64,000 bases of DNA from Myrica gale. Taxonomy: Eukaryota; Streptophyta; Magnoliopsida; Fagales; Myricaceae. Positions within the stretch are counted from its first letter, which is position 1; every line of letters starts with the position of its first letter. The stretch lies in NCBI GenBank assembly GCA_963930655.1, contig OZ005611.1:19145001-19209000 (forward strand). The letters run 5' to 3'. The notes under the pieces were generated by a model, which saw only the letters and a list, made by a program, of their open reading frames with translations, had not been told where the DNA came from and searched no databases. The translations under genes and the position numbers were made by a program. Below are positions 22,368 to 35,232 of the stretch, piece after piece.

Positions 22368-25300
22368 CTATAGCAACATCTCAGCAATCTGAACAGCATT
22401 GAGCGCAGCCCCCTTGCGTATTTGATCACCACAGACAAAGATGTCCAACCTGCTCGGAAGTATTCCATTAACGTTACCATGCGTCAAAGTAGCAATATAT
22501 TGATTAAAAAACAAACAAAATATCTATAAATCGGTCTCACCCATGGTTCCCATCCTGGGACACATCACGGCGGATCCTGCCAACTGCAACATCATCTTTG
22601 TTTGACACTCCCAATGGAGTAGGGAACCGATTAGATGCCCGATCATCAACAACCACTACGCCAGGAGCACTCTTCAGGATATCCCTGGCTGTGTCCTGGA
22701 CAACAAAGAAACTCACTGACTTAAGAGTTGAACCTTCAAGTACAAATTCCTTAATAGTTCTCTAATTCTCATTTACAAAGTTTATGCGGATCAAAAAAAG
22801 AAACTGAAACCGTTAGGAATTGCTACTGCTTCGATATCATGCCAAAGACTATTTTAGACCTGGAAAAAAGGAGAAGCTGGGGGAGAGGGGATTAGACTTA
22901 ATGAACAACTGAACAACAAAGAGCAGTTCAGGGCAACGCAGGGTTCCCAGGTTTGATTAGGCACCCCATGCCAAGGATTTAGAATGCGATATCCCTGCTG
23001 CATTCTTGAACACCAATCATCAGCACTTAAAAAATTCACAAAAGGCTATTCAAATTTGTAGTAAACCCTTTTGCAATGTACAAAATGCTAAAAATTCCCG
23101 TATTTATGTCAAATAATTGTACGAAAACTACAACTCAATGAGATAATGAAAATACATTTCATAAGGTTCAATTTTCCCCTTTCTAAGGGGAATAGGAAAC
23201 ATAAAAGAAACCTAATTATGAAGGAAAAATAAACCGAATAGATATGGATGCCAAATCAAGAAAAACAGATTAATGGTATACCAGAAGGATTTAGAATGTG
23301 ATATCACTGCTTCATTCTTGAACACCAATCATCAGAACTTAAAGGTGCAAAAAAGAAATTCACAAAAGCTATTCCAATTTGCAGTAAACCCTTTTTGCAA
23401 TGTGCAAAATGCTAAAAATTCCCATATTTATGTCAAATAATTGTACGACAAATACAACTCAATGAGATAATGGAAATACATTTCATAAGGTTCAATTTTC
23501 CCCTTTCTAAGGGAAATAGGAAACATAAAAAAATCCTAATTATGAAGGAAAAATAAACCGAATAGATATGGATGCCAAATCAAGAAAAACAGATTAATAG
23601 TATGACCAGATGCACACACTAGGTAATATCTCAATTCTACCAAAATAACTTTAAAAGAATATGAAAGCACGGAGGTTAATATAGGAAGAACCAAAAAACT
23701 CGAACAAAAAAAATAGAATCTAGGAAAATGCAGATTCTGCTAATAAAGACATTTATGTGCATAAAGGTAGGCCCCATTCTTAAAGTGAACAAAGAATTAA
23801 AAGGAAAGCGGAAAGAGTCTGAGAGAGAAGTACATTGTAGAATATCATTGAGCTCACTTTCAACCATATATTCTTCCTCAGATGTAATAAGCTAAAGGGA
23901 TCACATTATTACCTCGTCAAGTGGGTTCTCAAATTGAAGATTTACGCTCTCCGCATGCGCACGCATTACAGGGACTCGAATACATGTGGCAGTCACTTTA
24001 ACATTCATGTCATTCTGAAAAAAAAAAAGGAAGAATAATTTTTCATAGAATCAAACATACTTGTTCCCCCAACAAACAAAGAAAAATTTTAACAACTCAA
24101 GCTATATATTCTTATCAGATATTAGAAGTACTTACCCATATTTTCCTTGTCTCTTTTACTAATTTCATTTCCTCTTCATTGTACCCATTCGACAGAACAG
24201 GTGCATTGTGCGAGAACAAATTAAAAGCATACTGCAAATAGAGAAAAGTTTCAAGCAGTGGCTCCCGGAAGCAAGATGGAATAGAATCTCATATCTGCTC
24301 ATAAGACAGATTGACAAACCTGTTGGTTGAAGATTTGACAAGTTGGTGGTTTGCCTTCCAAGACCTTATAAACAGATGGGAAGATATCAAAATTAGAATA
24401 AGTTACCAGACAATGGATTACTTTCCAATGTCCATCAATATGGAACAGCAAAAAGACCATGAGATGGGATAACAAAAGAAACCTCTCGGGTTTGCAGCTC
24501 AAGCTCTTCCATTGCAGCAGCACCAGCACCACTAGCAGCCTGGTAGGTACTAACAACCATGCGTAGTACCTGCAATATTCATGACCAACTAAGCAAGCAG
24601 CTTTTCAGAGGCATAGACGCATAGTGGAACACGCAACACTATGGTACACAAACACCACAATATGTAACTTGTTTGATGCATACAACTAATGTATCAAAAT
24701 GGTGATGGAAACACATCCCAAGAACAAAGCATAATTGCAATGGCTAGAACTTAGTTATCGAAATTCCCATAAGAAATCTAATTCTAAGCAAGCCAACCAA
24801 AATTCATTCGCGACTCTATTATATTATGTTAGCACAAAATTCGAAAGGACGAGTGGCTAAAAGATAGAATATCCAACTCCTCACAAGCAATCCGTATGGG
24901 AGAATACACACTATATGAAAAAGAAATGTGATTATAAGAGTAAAATTAACAAGCTAATACAAAATGCGTGTCCTGCACTAAAAACAGAAACTTCATAAAC
25001 ACTACAACAGTAGGCACAATACCAGTAAGGTAAAACTTGGTTCAATGGAGTTGTGCAACAAATGACAAAAAATGAACAACCCCAAAGTACAAATTCTCAC
25101 CTTGGCTCGGCGATGAAGGGGCGTGGCGGCCATCAAGCAAATGATGGTGGAGCAGTTGGGGTTGGCGATAAGCGCCCCTTTCCCCATGCCGACCTTAATT
25201 CCCTCCATTGCCTCTGGATTGACCTCCGGTATCACCAGAGGGACCTTCTCGTCCATCCGAAACGCGGAGCTATTGTCCACCACGATGGTCCCCTTCTCCA

Positions 25301-25661
25301 CCGCGATCGGCCCGAACTCCTTGCTGATTGAACCGCCGGCACTGAAGAGAGCGATGTCGACGCCGTCAAAGCTCTCGGCCGTGAGTTCCTCGATAGTGTA
25401 CTCGTGGCCCTGGAAGGTGAAGCGCCTTCCAGAGGAGCGCTTGGAAGCGAGCATTTTGATGGAGCGGAAGGGGAAGTCGCGGTCCGAGAGCACGGAGAGA
25501 AACTCCTGGCCGACGGCGCCGGTGACGCCAACAACGGCGAGGGAGGGGGCCGTTTCCTGGAGGGACATGCGCACGGCTGTGGGACAGATGGGCCTGGGCT
25601 TTGGCTTGGTGGTTATACGGAGATTGGAGGAGAGGAAGGGGTGGTGAGTGAGGGTGGCCAT
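22368..25661 (-). CDS. ASD: Aspartate-semialdehyde dehydrogenase, plastid type
   Basis: Reduces aspartyl-4-phosphate to aspartate-4-semialdehyde with NADPH, the branch-point step for lysine, threonine, methionine and isoleucine synthesis in plastids. Seven minus-strand exons: 25661-25101, 24569-24483, 24364-24320, 24231-24136, 24014-23913, 22695-22541 and 22449-22368, all with GT-AG introns. They sum to 1128 nt, 375 aa, the usual length in plants. Residues 1 to about 35 are Ser/Thr/Lys/Pro-rich and acid-poor, as in a chloroplast transit peptide. The NADP-binding GVTGAVGQ is at 45-52, the active-site cysteine is Cys170 in NPNCST, and the RVPVMRAH segment with the catalytic-base His is at about 276-283. 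All key residues are present, so the gene appears functional. The first exon is GC-rich, and its antisense ORFs are shadows. The intron before exon 6 contains a 312-bp direct duplication. Confidence 0.97.
22975..23598. repeat. 312-bp direct duplication in an ASD intron
   Basis: Two adjacent copies, about 22975-23286 and 23287-23598, start with ggatttagaatg and contain the same internal blocks (for example ccctttctaagg and accgaatagatatggatgcc). They differ by scattered substitutions and a small insertion near 23343. Confidence 0.85.
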
Positions 25662-26545
25662 TCGGACGGGAGACTGTCAGTGCGTTCGCGAGTCAGAGAT
25701 GAGAGGAGGTTTTTCAAATACAGGACAAATGGAGGAGGGTTTATCGCGTTAGGGACTGGGAGTGAGGTAGAAGGAAGGAGAGGCGGCTGGCGATAGTGGA
25801 GACCATGGTTTTCAACTAAGGGTTTTAGAGGGTTGAAAGATTGTGTGCGATCGTAACGATCCCATGTGCTGATATTATTTAATCTTTTACCCAATTTTCT
25901 GTCATTTACCAGTGAAATAGTATTAATTTCAACTTCTTGAATGGGGTTTGGTTCTTGGTTGATCTCTGGCCTTGATCTCATATAATAAATGCATAGAATA
26001 TATTGATATATAAATTCCTTCTTCTTTCCTTTGTCCCAATTCCCATGGAGTTTTATTTTAAGCTTCAGTGAGCAAAAACAGAGTGGATCTCACTAGTAAT
26101 ATCTATATAAAATGTACCCCATATTAACATAATGCATGGGATATACTAAACAAAGTTTTGCTCCATTTCAGATTCAGAAAAACCTAAACCTAGTTTGCTT
26201 AGACACGATCCCCTCCAGGCCATCAGCCATGCACTCTGGTTTTCTGCAGGTTAAGGTAACTAGGTAAGGGACTCTCATTCATACTTCTTTGTTTCAATCG
26301 CATTGAATTGCATTAGGTAAAACGCCAATAAATACTAACGGTTTCTGCGAGCCCAGCTAGCGGCTTCTCTTACTGATGCAGCAACCCCACTTTCCAATTC
26401 CTGTTGTCGTATCCCAATTTGATATGTTTTGTTGAATAAAAGGAGATCATCAGAACTTCTCAGAATCCTAATCTTCTTATCCGCTTTCAAGTGTTGTGTT
26501 GCATGAAGAGAGCAGACCACGGACTCAGATTCCCTCCTAATAGAG
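25662..26545. other. ASD upstream region
   Basis: Contains the presumed ASD promoter and 5' UTR near 25662-25900. The minus ORF at 26335-26520 is short and without recognisable motif. No other gene seen. Confidence 0.5.
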
Positions 26546-26714
26546 ATTACCTAATGGGTCATAACAGGTCATTGGATAGATAACAACACATTAATAAATT
26601 CATCCAATGGCATATATTAAAATGAAAAAAAAAATCTATATGTAATATAGACCATTGGATGAATTCATTAATGTGATGTCATCCATCCAATGGCCTGTTA
26701 GAACCCATTATGTA
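26546..26714. mobile_element. Small foldback MITE
   Basis: Arms of about 65 bp are inverted copies (ATTACCTAATGGGTCATAACAG on the left matches ATTACATAATGGGTTCTAACAG on the reverse strand at the right end) around an A-rich loop. No clear target duplication was found. Confidence 0.65.
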
Positions 26715-27211
26715 ATTTTCTCTTAGGAGAAAATCCTTTCCCCCAGACCACCAAGGAGAAACATTCATCAAAGCTTCCTAGATCTATATCTTTCTCTCTG
26801 GAAACAGATTGTTTCATATCAGCAGCCATGTTATTCTTCTATGGCCGAATGAATCCCATTAGGAACATCAATATACTAGTTCATTTGATGGTCTTCATCC
26901 ATGCATATCAACCATTTCTCGATAGGAGAACCAAAAAGTTCAATGGATATTCAACAGTAAAAGAATCAGGTGTTTGGACAGAGTTGAAAGTTCAACAATT
27001 CTGTGGTTGGTAAGTCATAGAATCGTTTATATACGCTTTGAAAACCATCAGTTTCATCAAAATTTCTCCCAAAAATACTGAGTCAAATTTTTTATCAAAT
27101 AAAATAACTTCAAAACAATCTTTCTCTAGTCTATTCATCTTTTTCATGATAATAAACATAAAAAATTATTCAAATCATCTATCTCTTTACTTCTTCACTC
27201 ATTCTCATACA
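26715..27211. other. AT-rich spacer
   Basis: Several short ORFs, none with a recognisable domain. No feature supported. Confidence 0.45.
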
Positions 27212-27221
27212 ATTTTACTTT

Positions 27222-27679
27222 GAATAAAATCATAGTTAGCCCCGTAAATATGAGTAAAAATCATAGTTAGCCCCATAACTTTCAAAACGACGATTTAAGA
27301 CCCTTAACTTTTGAAATTCATCAATTCATGACCCAGTCCAAATCATACGGAAAAGTATAAAAATTTACCAAAATGCCCCTCCAAGATAAAATTACTAAAA
27401 ATATTAAAAAATCATAAAAAATAAAAATGATATTTTTATTATTTTTTAAAATTTAGTCTTTGAGGGGGCAATGCAGTCATTTTGCATGATTTTTCGTCGA
27501 ACTTAACGCCTAATTTGGATAAGGGCGTGAATTGATGAGTTTCAAAAGTTAACGCCTAATTTGGGTAAGGGCGTCAATTGATGAGTTTCAAAAGTTAAGG
27601 GTCTTAAATCGTCGTTTTGAAAGTTAGAGGACTAAATTGATTTTTTGTCATACTTACGGGCTAATTGTGACTTTACCTC
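27222..27679. mobile_element. Long-TIR foldback MITE (MULE-like)
   Basis: Arms of about 110 bp are inverted copies (ends GAATAAAATCATAGTTAGCCC and, reverse complement, GAGGTAAAGTCACAATTAGCC), flanked by a perfect direct repeat ATTTTACTTT at 27212-27221 and 27680-27689, matching the 9-10-bp target duplication of Mutator-like elements. The right half contains a short local duplication of 'taacgcctaatttgg..aagggcgt'. Confidence 0.85.
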
Positions 27680-28052
27680 ATTTTACTTTTTTTCATTGTT
27701 TTCTTATAAAACCCAATAAAATTCTATTTTCCTCAATTTTCACAATATTTCCTAAACTAACGTTTCTCTCTCTGCAAATAGAATTGTCCCAAGTTTCTCG
27801 GACGGTTGGACTGTTGGATGGTCTTGGCCCTTCTCAACCCCAAAAGTTAACTCAAGAGATGAGATTTTCTTTCACACTTATAAACTGACCAACAACTCCT
27901 TTCACAACCGATGTGGGACTAACCTCAACAAGAACTACAAAGATGCTTGAGATACGGTTGGAGTTCTCCGTGGTGGGATATAAGGGAAGCCGTTGTGAAA
28001 GAATCTTTCATAAAGTCCAATGAAAAAGACAGGTTATTAAGTATAAGTGAAC

Positions 28053-29236
28053 AAGTTCACCATCGTATTCTAGAGAGAAAAGCTCTACCCTCTCTCTAGA
28101 ATTTCCTCTCTTCCTTTGCCTAACCCCCCTCCTTCTTCCCTATGACCGGCGAGGTGGGAGGAGCCCCTCCCACCACCCTTCCCTTCCCTTCCTTCCCTTT
28201 CCTCTCCCTCTCTTAGCCGAATACCATCCAAACCATCCAAACCATCCATTTTTGGTCTCCCTTTGTGCTTGTCTTCAACTTCAGATCTCGTCATTCCAGG
28301 TGGACATTAGTGGCCACACTTAGCAGAGATGGCATCAACAGCTCCAGGTAGTCGTCTCCAGCTGCTTCAAGTCATTGTTGGCCGGCGCGTGCACCCAACG
28401 TGCGAACGCGTGTATCTCACGCGCCTACTCCTTTTTAGATCTGTTTGGGTGGTTTTAGGTGGTGTCTGGGGGCTCTGTTATCTAGTCGGATTCCAGCCAG
28501 CCAACGACATTTATTTAGTGTGTTTTGTTGTATTTTTCTTGTATTTTTGAATCTTATTTCAATGGGATTTTGTTATAGACCTAGTTGTCTATTGGTGCTG
28601 GTGTGGATGCTCTTTCAAGGAAGTGGGAGTAAGGTGTTTGACTATCCATTCCTCCCGAAACCACCACTTTCAGCGGAGATATTTTCGGGTCTTTGGACCC
28701 ACTTAGAATTCACAGTCCTTTAGGCTCGTCTAGTTGAGGCCTTTATGGTCATTTGAAATCAGGCTTTTAAAGCCAATCGATGTAGCCCGTTGTCTTTATG
28801 CCCCTGTTACTTGTACCTAGTCTCGGAAGGTTATCTTTATTGCTTGTAGGGGTGTCCAACATCCAGTCCGGTTTCCGGTTTATCCGGTCCGGTCTGGGCC
28901 GGTTTGGGCCATCGCATTTTGGGCCGGTTTTGGGTTGGGCCATGCCATTTTGGGCCGGTTTTAGGGTTGGGCTTTGCCATTTTGGGTCAATTTCCGGTTT
29001 GGGCCGGTTTGGAGAGGTATACTCTGGTCCGGTCCCAGGTTTTCATGAGGGTAACCCGGAACTGGACCGGAATACACCGGTTTACCGGTCCGGTCAACCC
29101 GGTTTCAAAAAAGTCAACCGGTTTGGGTCAAAACCGGTCCGGTTTGGCCGGTCCGACCGGTTTTTTGGACAGACCTAATTGCTTGTATGTTTCTTAGTGA
29201 AATCAAATTTACTATTGCTTAAAAAAGAAAAGAGAG
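28053..29236 (+). mobile_element. Non-LTR retroposon with 17-bp target duplication
   Basis: The segment is bounded by direct repeats attaagtataagtgaac (28036-28052) and attaagtacaagtgaac (29237-29253), 16 of 17 identical, and ends in an A-rich tail (29219-29236). This is the mark of target-primed reverse transcription. After removal of the nested hAT element it is about 850 bp, with no reverse transcriptase and no long ORF. It is therefore a 5'-truncated LINE or a non-autonomous retroposon. A related sequence lies at about 54380-55045. Confidence 0.75.
28847..29177. mobile_element. Non-autonomous hAT element 3, nested in the retroposon
   Basis: Ends TAGGGGTGTCCAA and (reverse complement) TAGGTCTGTCCAA with a perfect 8-bp target duplication ATTGCTTG (28839-28846 and 29178-29185). 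The interior is almost entirely CCGGTTT/GGGCCGG-type repeats. The apparent ORFs here are translated repeats. Confidence 0.9.
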
Positions 29237-29253
29237 ATTAAGTACAAGTGAAC

Positions 29254-30949
29254 CACACGTGCATCATTTAAAAAAAGATCCACACGTGCGTCCTTGGTGT
29301 CAGATTCCGACGGGACGGTGCTTCACGCCTTCACCTCAGCTCTGATTAGTGAAAGGCCTTAACGAGCCTCTACCCTTTGTCCTGAAATTTTTTCTACACC
29401 AGTGGGTTTTTTTTCGCCCTACACTAGTGGGTTATTTTCACGTTTCTTTCTGGACGAAATGCAATCGAAGATATGATTTGCTCTTTGATTTTACTTCTAG
29501 TTGAGATCTCGAACCGGGGAGCTTGGAAAACACCGACTCCCAAGTCCCAACCAAAAGTAACGAAGATATCGCTGCAAATGGTGCGATATCCCTCTGCGTG
29601 AAGGAGATGCACGCTTGACATGTTGACAACGTAGACGAAGCTAGAATTTGCCTTCAGGGAGAGTCAAAGATATTTTTTGCTTGAAATCAAAGAATCCTAA
29701 TAGCAATAAATAAAAGCTTCAAATTTTCATTGTATCAAAATAAGTATAATTAAAGTGTAACAACGTACTCAAAACTTAAAAAAGAAAAAAATAATAAGCT
29801 TTAATTGAGTGTAAAAGTCAAAATTTTATCAACGATGCTAATTTCACCCAATGTTTTGTAAACGAGTAAAAGTCATCAATTATCATATCAATGCGAAAAT
29901 CTTCTGCAATTTCTTTCTCATTGTACACAAGATAATTTGCAAGAAAGTCATCTTTCATTCTATTTCGAAGTATTTTCTTGATATTCATCGCTTAAAATAC
30001 TTGTTCAGTAGTACTAGTAAATATGTCTATTCAATTTACCCAAAAAACAATGTCTATTCGGTAATCATGCTCCACTGTGACTTCTTGTTGATAAAGCAAT
30101 AATATTTTAATGAGACAATAATAATAAAATGTAATAACATTTAGAATTCTAATAGTGAAATTTTTTTGTATGCAAGACAAGAAGTGTGTTGTATTTCAAG
30201 CCTTGAATATGAAATTTGCGCGTATTTGGTGTAAAATAGTGGGAGAGAGAAAAAAGAGGTCAGTGAAAGTTATCTGTAATACGTATAAATAGTGAAAGCC
30301 ATGAGTGAAAAGAATTGAAAACCTTAAAAAGAAAGAGAAAGAGAGAAAAGTCAAAACAATCGTAGTATTTTTTTAAAAAAATTGAGGGCGACTGCTAAAG
30401 TAGTTATTCTCTCTTTCTTCCTCTCAAGCATCTTTCTTCAAAAAATTTGGAGAGACCATTACAACTAATACCTATTTTTGAGGGGCCACTACAAAGGCCA
30501 TTACCTATGTGCACCTAGGTTAGAAAAAAATTTCTTCATTGGTTGACAACATCGAAACCTTTATTAAGACATATTAGGACTGTAGCTTTGGAAACTGAAA
30601 TCTTGATTCGGAACGATGATGTTCGGGCGTGACGTGGCGAAAACCCATCCAATAACAGGTGTCCAGCAATAAAGGCCAAAAGTTGGCAGAATGCCACAAC
30701 AAAAGTAGAAAAACTGACAGTTAATGTATAATCGACCCAGAACTATTTTGCTTCATTAGGCGTATTAATGGCAGTGATTCAGGACACCCAAAGCCATGGT
30801 GATCCAATAACTGCTCAATGCTACAAATCACAAATAGAAGATGCGTCTATAAAGGAGCTACAACCGGTTATGTCAACAGTAGTGTCATTCAATATGATCT
30901 GACTAGGTTTTAGGATGGTAGGAGCAGCTACCTACATGTATTTAGTGAA
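29254..30949. other. Spacer downstream of the SEC14-like gene
   Basis: AT-rich with short ORFs only. The last few hundred bases before 30950 probably hold the SEC14-like 3' UTR. No RNA gene or element recognised. Confidence 0.5.
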
Positions 30950-33900
30950 TCAACCCTCCAACGGGGCAAGCACAACAGCCTGAAGTGGTACAAGCTTTGC
31001 TTGCCCACCATATTCTTCTGGCAACACTTCCTCGCCAACTTCCTTTATGAAGTCCCGTCTTTCCTCCTCAGTGGTCACAATCACAATCTGCATCATTATC
31101 CCAAATTCAGCCAACTTCGTAAAGCTGAAAACTAACTAAACCTAACTCTCTTGCTTTACGAAACCACAAAGCATAATGTACCAAGTTGTTGCACTGCCAT
31201 TTGAGGTGAGTCTCCACATTGAAGAGGAAAAGAAGTTCAACAACTAATAATAAACATCTTCGCCAAAAAGAAAACAATCGTAAAACTTCTGCATTTCTTT
31301 CAATTTAAATATCTAGAAAAGATACATGCATGAATATGTGAACTAGCCTCACAGCGAATCCTCACTGAGCAGGACCAGAGCTGTAGGTACAAAATCTATT
31401 TTCATGTGCTGCAAGATTCATCATCATGACCAACCAACATTTAACTAAACACCAATATTTGCACTAACATAAAACTATAATCATACAAAAAGGAACAAAG
31501 ACCTTTTGAAGATATAGGTTAATTTGGTTGTGTTCTATATCGAATTCTAGGAACTCAATTGAAATATGACACAAAAATATCACCCAGTCCACAATATACT
31601 GTGCCTTGAATAAAAGTTTCGAATACACCAAAGACTCCAACAATTTAAAACAAAATCTTAATGTAGTAGAATTGCCACAAAAGATTATCTTCTTTAAGTA
31701 CATAACTTAATCCAGAAGTAAATGCATGTATTGAGAAAAACAGCTCTTTATACATACAAGGAGGATATTGGCAACTTCTTTCTTGGGATATTGTCAGTCA
31801 TTCACTTGCATGTTTTAAAAATGCATATTAGCTGACGGTACCCATACTCCAAGCATTTAAATGATTGAGTTGATCTGACCTAAGGAGGGTTATTATATTT
31901 GGTCAACATATATCACATACCTTTTCCAGTGTAGCCTTCTCAAGGAATCTGGAAACCATTCTCCAAACACTCACAAAGAATCGTGGCATGTGTAGAATGA
32001 AGCACTTTGCTAAACGTTCAGGGTAATATGCCTACACAAAAGGAAGTTTAGGATAACACATAAAAATGTTAATCATCATCTATCGCAAAAGCTTAAACTG
32101 TTAGAAAGAGATAAATTTATTTTCTTAAATTATATTATCCAACATACTCCCCTTGCGTGCAAGACTAGAAAGCACGTCGACCCACCTATTAGGAAAGGAA
32201 TTTGATATTTGAAGTGGGAGATAGAGTAGAGGCGAGGTTCGAACTAAGGATAATCGTTTTGATGTTATGTTAAATCATCATCTATCCCATAAACTTAGGC
32301 AATGTTCACTAACCAAAATTTTCACTCTTTAAAATTTTATCATCATTACAAAAATTTCTCTCCACTTTTTCACCAACTCTCATAAATTTTTTCACTTTTT
32401 CACTACCTCCCATAAACTTTTTTACTATACTCAAAATTTTAACCACCCCAAAATTTTATCACTCAAAACTGTTAGGAAGAGGTAGATTTATTTATTTAAT
32501 TATATTGCCCAGCAAAAACAAACATTAAAACAAAAACCAGCATGAAAGTTGCATCAAATAGCATCTAGGTAAGGTTTAAACTCTCGTCAGGTAATGCCCA
32601 CACTCATCCCAAAAACCCAAAAAAAAGGGAAAAAAAAAGGAAATACCCTTGACAGGATAGAGGGATTTAAGCCATTATTATTTGTGAGTGTTTCGAGACT
32701 GGTTGGAGCACCAGACCTTCGATGGCATTGAAATTGAAATCATTTTAGTTGAGGCATTTAAAAGCTGCAAGACTTTGTTCTCTCGTGAGGCAGTACATGA
32801 CCAAGCCTGAGATGGGAATTGAAAAGTTCAGCCAAGATATTGTTCGGTTTTTGGAGGTGTGAACGAGATAGGGGAATTGCAAAAGAAAAAAGTGGAAGAA
32901 GGCTGTTAGCTAGAGAATAAACAGAATATGCCAATATGTTAATGCAGACAAGACAAAAAAAACCAAAAAAAGAAGACAGAACTACGTCTTTCAGAGCAAG
33001 AAGGTTTAAATGAGAAGGAAAACCCTAGAATGAAATGTGAATGAAATCCAGATTATGCTTAGCCCCAGACGCTTATTTTCTTTATATTTTTTGCATTATC
33101 CTTGCTTTCTGCCTCTTATTTGTTACCGCACAGAAAGTCCAGGAAAAGAAAATAAAATCACCTGTAAAAATTGAAATCCAGTGATCAATCCTCTAGCGTC
33201 AATGTTCTTGTATGTAATATGCTGGAGGTCAAGAATGCCAATCAACTTTTCATTTCCAATTTCCCTTCCTTTGAAAGAACTGAAACAGACAAAAACAAAT
33301 ATCAAATCAAATGCTACTGCCATATCTTGGGAAATGGTATAATTATACTAAACTATTTGAATTTTATTATCTAATATAACAAAGCCCAATAAATTACTGA
33401 AAACTTATGCCCACCTAAATACAACCATAGCTCAATGAAATTCCAAGATATCATTGGAAGCAACACTATTAAAACAGTTAGAGGTAGACCAAAGCTACTC
33501 TTTAAATACAATAGCTTTGTAGGAGCTTCTTGCTGTGGAGATTCAGCTTTTAATTAGCTGATGAAGGAAGTCTTAAGAAAGACAAAGCAGAGAGAGAGAG
33601 AGAGGAAATAAACAAAGCCTGAACTATAAAGATATTATATAATTTAAAACACGGCATCATCACGAAACTTACAGATACTCTTATTTGTGGTCTTTCTATC
33701 TTCTATGTATAGATCTAGATCAATTTAGTCCCCGATAAGCCCACAATCTTTATTTTGTGTATGATCTCTAATATGGAATGTAAGAACTATTCAGGTAACC
33801 CAAACAGCATCAATCAATTTCTAAGGGCATAAATACTTATGTGAATGTGGCATTACTTCGAAATGCCAATACTACAAATTTGCACAACAATAATTGGTCC

Positions 33901-35232
33901 TAGGTTGAACTTTAAGATTCTGATATTTCTAAATCCTATAGATAAAATTCTTATATATTGTAATACTTTTTACACAAAAACAAAGGCCAATTATCCTGCC
34001 TGTCCAATATTTTGTACTTCCACGAGCAGAACTAAAATTTCCTTGTTATGCAGTCTCTGCAGGGCATTCAGGCATATCCAACACATGTCAAAAGCACAAT
34101 TATAAGGCCAGTTCAGCGCATGTGCTTCTTAGAAAAACATGGATCCTTCCCACTTTTACCCACAAATATATACCATCCCTTACGGAAAATTTACATCAGC
34201 ACCAGCATAATCTCTCTTTCTTTTCCTTTTCTGTTACCCTTTTCTTTCAATTCAATCCTTATGCTGATACTAAAATCTATTAACACTTTAGACAAGGCAG
34301 TGGTCCTTAGTTGCAATCTTGCTCATAAGAATTCCACTGACCCCCCGCGGCCCCCCTCTCCCTCCTCCAAACAGAAGTTAAGGGTACAAGAAAACAAAAA
34401 CAGATGGAAAAAAGGACAGCAAATGTGGGGGGGGGGGAACCCTGCTACCAAAAAACCATCCCTCCAAATGGCCATACGTTCATATTTCACACCTTCAGCT
34501 TATTTGAAAAGGCACATCCATATTAAAGAAATGAACAGTTACCTTGCAATCGTTTTGTCTAGCAGATGAATAACGAATTCTGCACAGTTGGGAAAAACAA
34601 ACTGAATCAACCATTATTAGCAAACTGTTGTAAATTAACATCAAGCTTTTATGCTGGACCTTTTTTCTCATGGCACATATATATTATGGCCTAAAAAGGA
34701 GACAAATTAGACCGAAAGGCATCAATGCACTGACGCGGCGAAAGTCAAAGTAATCAAACTTCGAGTAAAACATTAAGTAATTCAATTGTCATAAAAAAAA
34801 GTGTACTTGAGCTAATTACTCTTAAATTGGACATGGTCCTTCGACGGGAAATGCTTGCTTGCTTTGACAATCATCACGGGATATTGATCCTTCGACAAAC
34901 CCTGCAGATAAAGCTTTCGAGCTTGCAACTCATCTTGAACCTCGGATTCGGAAATGAAGCCGTCGGGAATCATTGCAGCCCTCCATTGCAGCCACTGGAC
35001 GAACATCTTTGCCGCTTTGTCTGGGTCCATAGACCTCGCAATCAAGAACCTCATGAGTGTTGGATCGCCATACCCCTGCAAAGATAAAGCCATGAAATAA
35101 AAAATTGATCGAATCAAGTGCATGTTGCATTAGGCGGCTAAAGGTTACAGTTTGGTTTACCTCTGTAGAAGAGCCGAGCTTCTCAACTGATTTCCTAGTC
35201 TGTGTTAATGCAAGTTCCTGGTTTTTTTCCAT
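30950..35232 (-). CDS. SEC14-like (CRAL-TRIO) lipid-transfer protein
   Basis: Probable cytosolic phosphatidylinositol/lipid-transfer protein. Six minus-strand exons: 35232-35161, 35075-34820, 34579-34543, 33279-33162, 32031-31921 and 31087-30950, all GT-AG. They sum to 732 nt, 243 aa, with phases closing. The exon 2 donor is A|GTAATT, which splits a Lys codon. Residues 1-60 form the CRAL-TRIO N-terminal helical region (GDPTLMRFLIARSMD, MFVQWLQWR). The lipid-binding lobe follows (YPVMIVKASKHFP, EKLIGILDLQ, GFQFLQAYYPERLAKCFILHMPRFF, WRMVSRFLEKATLEKIVIV) and ends with LPEEYGG, all typical of SEC14 proteins. The small size, without GOLD or nodulin extensions, matches the short SEC14-only class. 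The start is the ATG at 35232; upstream in-frame codons have no ATG. It follows ASD on the same strand, as in Arabidopsis. The ligand cannot be stated. Confidence 0.93.

Noticed and set aside
25053-25796. Long plus-strand ORFs opposite ASD exon 1
   Set aside because: Antisense shadows of a GC-rich exon; the ASD protein on the minus strand explains the openness.
28798-29197. Two overlapping ORFs of 97-126 aa rich in Gly/Phe
   Set aside because: They translate the CCGG-type repeats of hAT element 3 and end near its right terminus.
34048-34569. 173-aa plus-strand ORF
   Set aside because: Lies antisense in an intron of the SEC14-like gene, is low in complexity with no domain, and overlaps exon 3 on the other strand.
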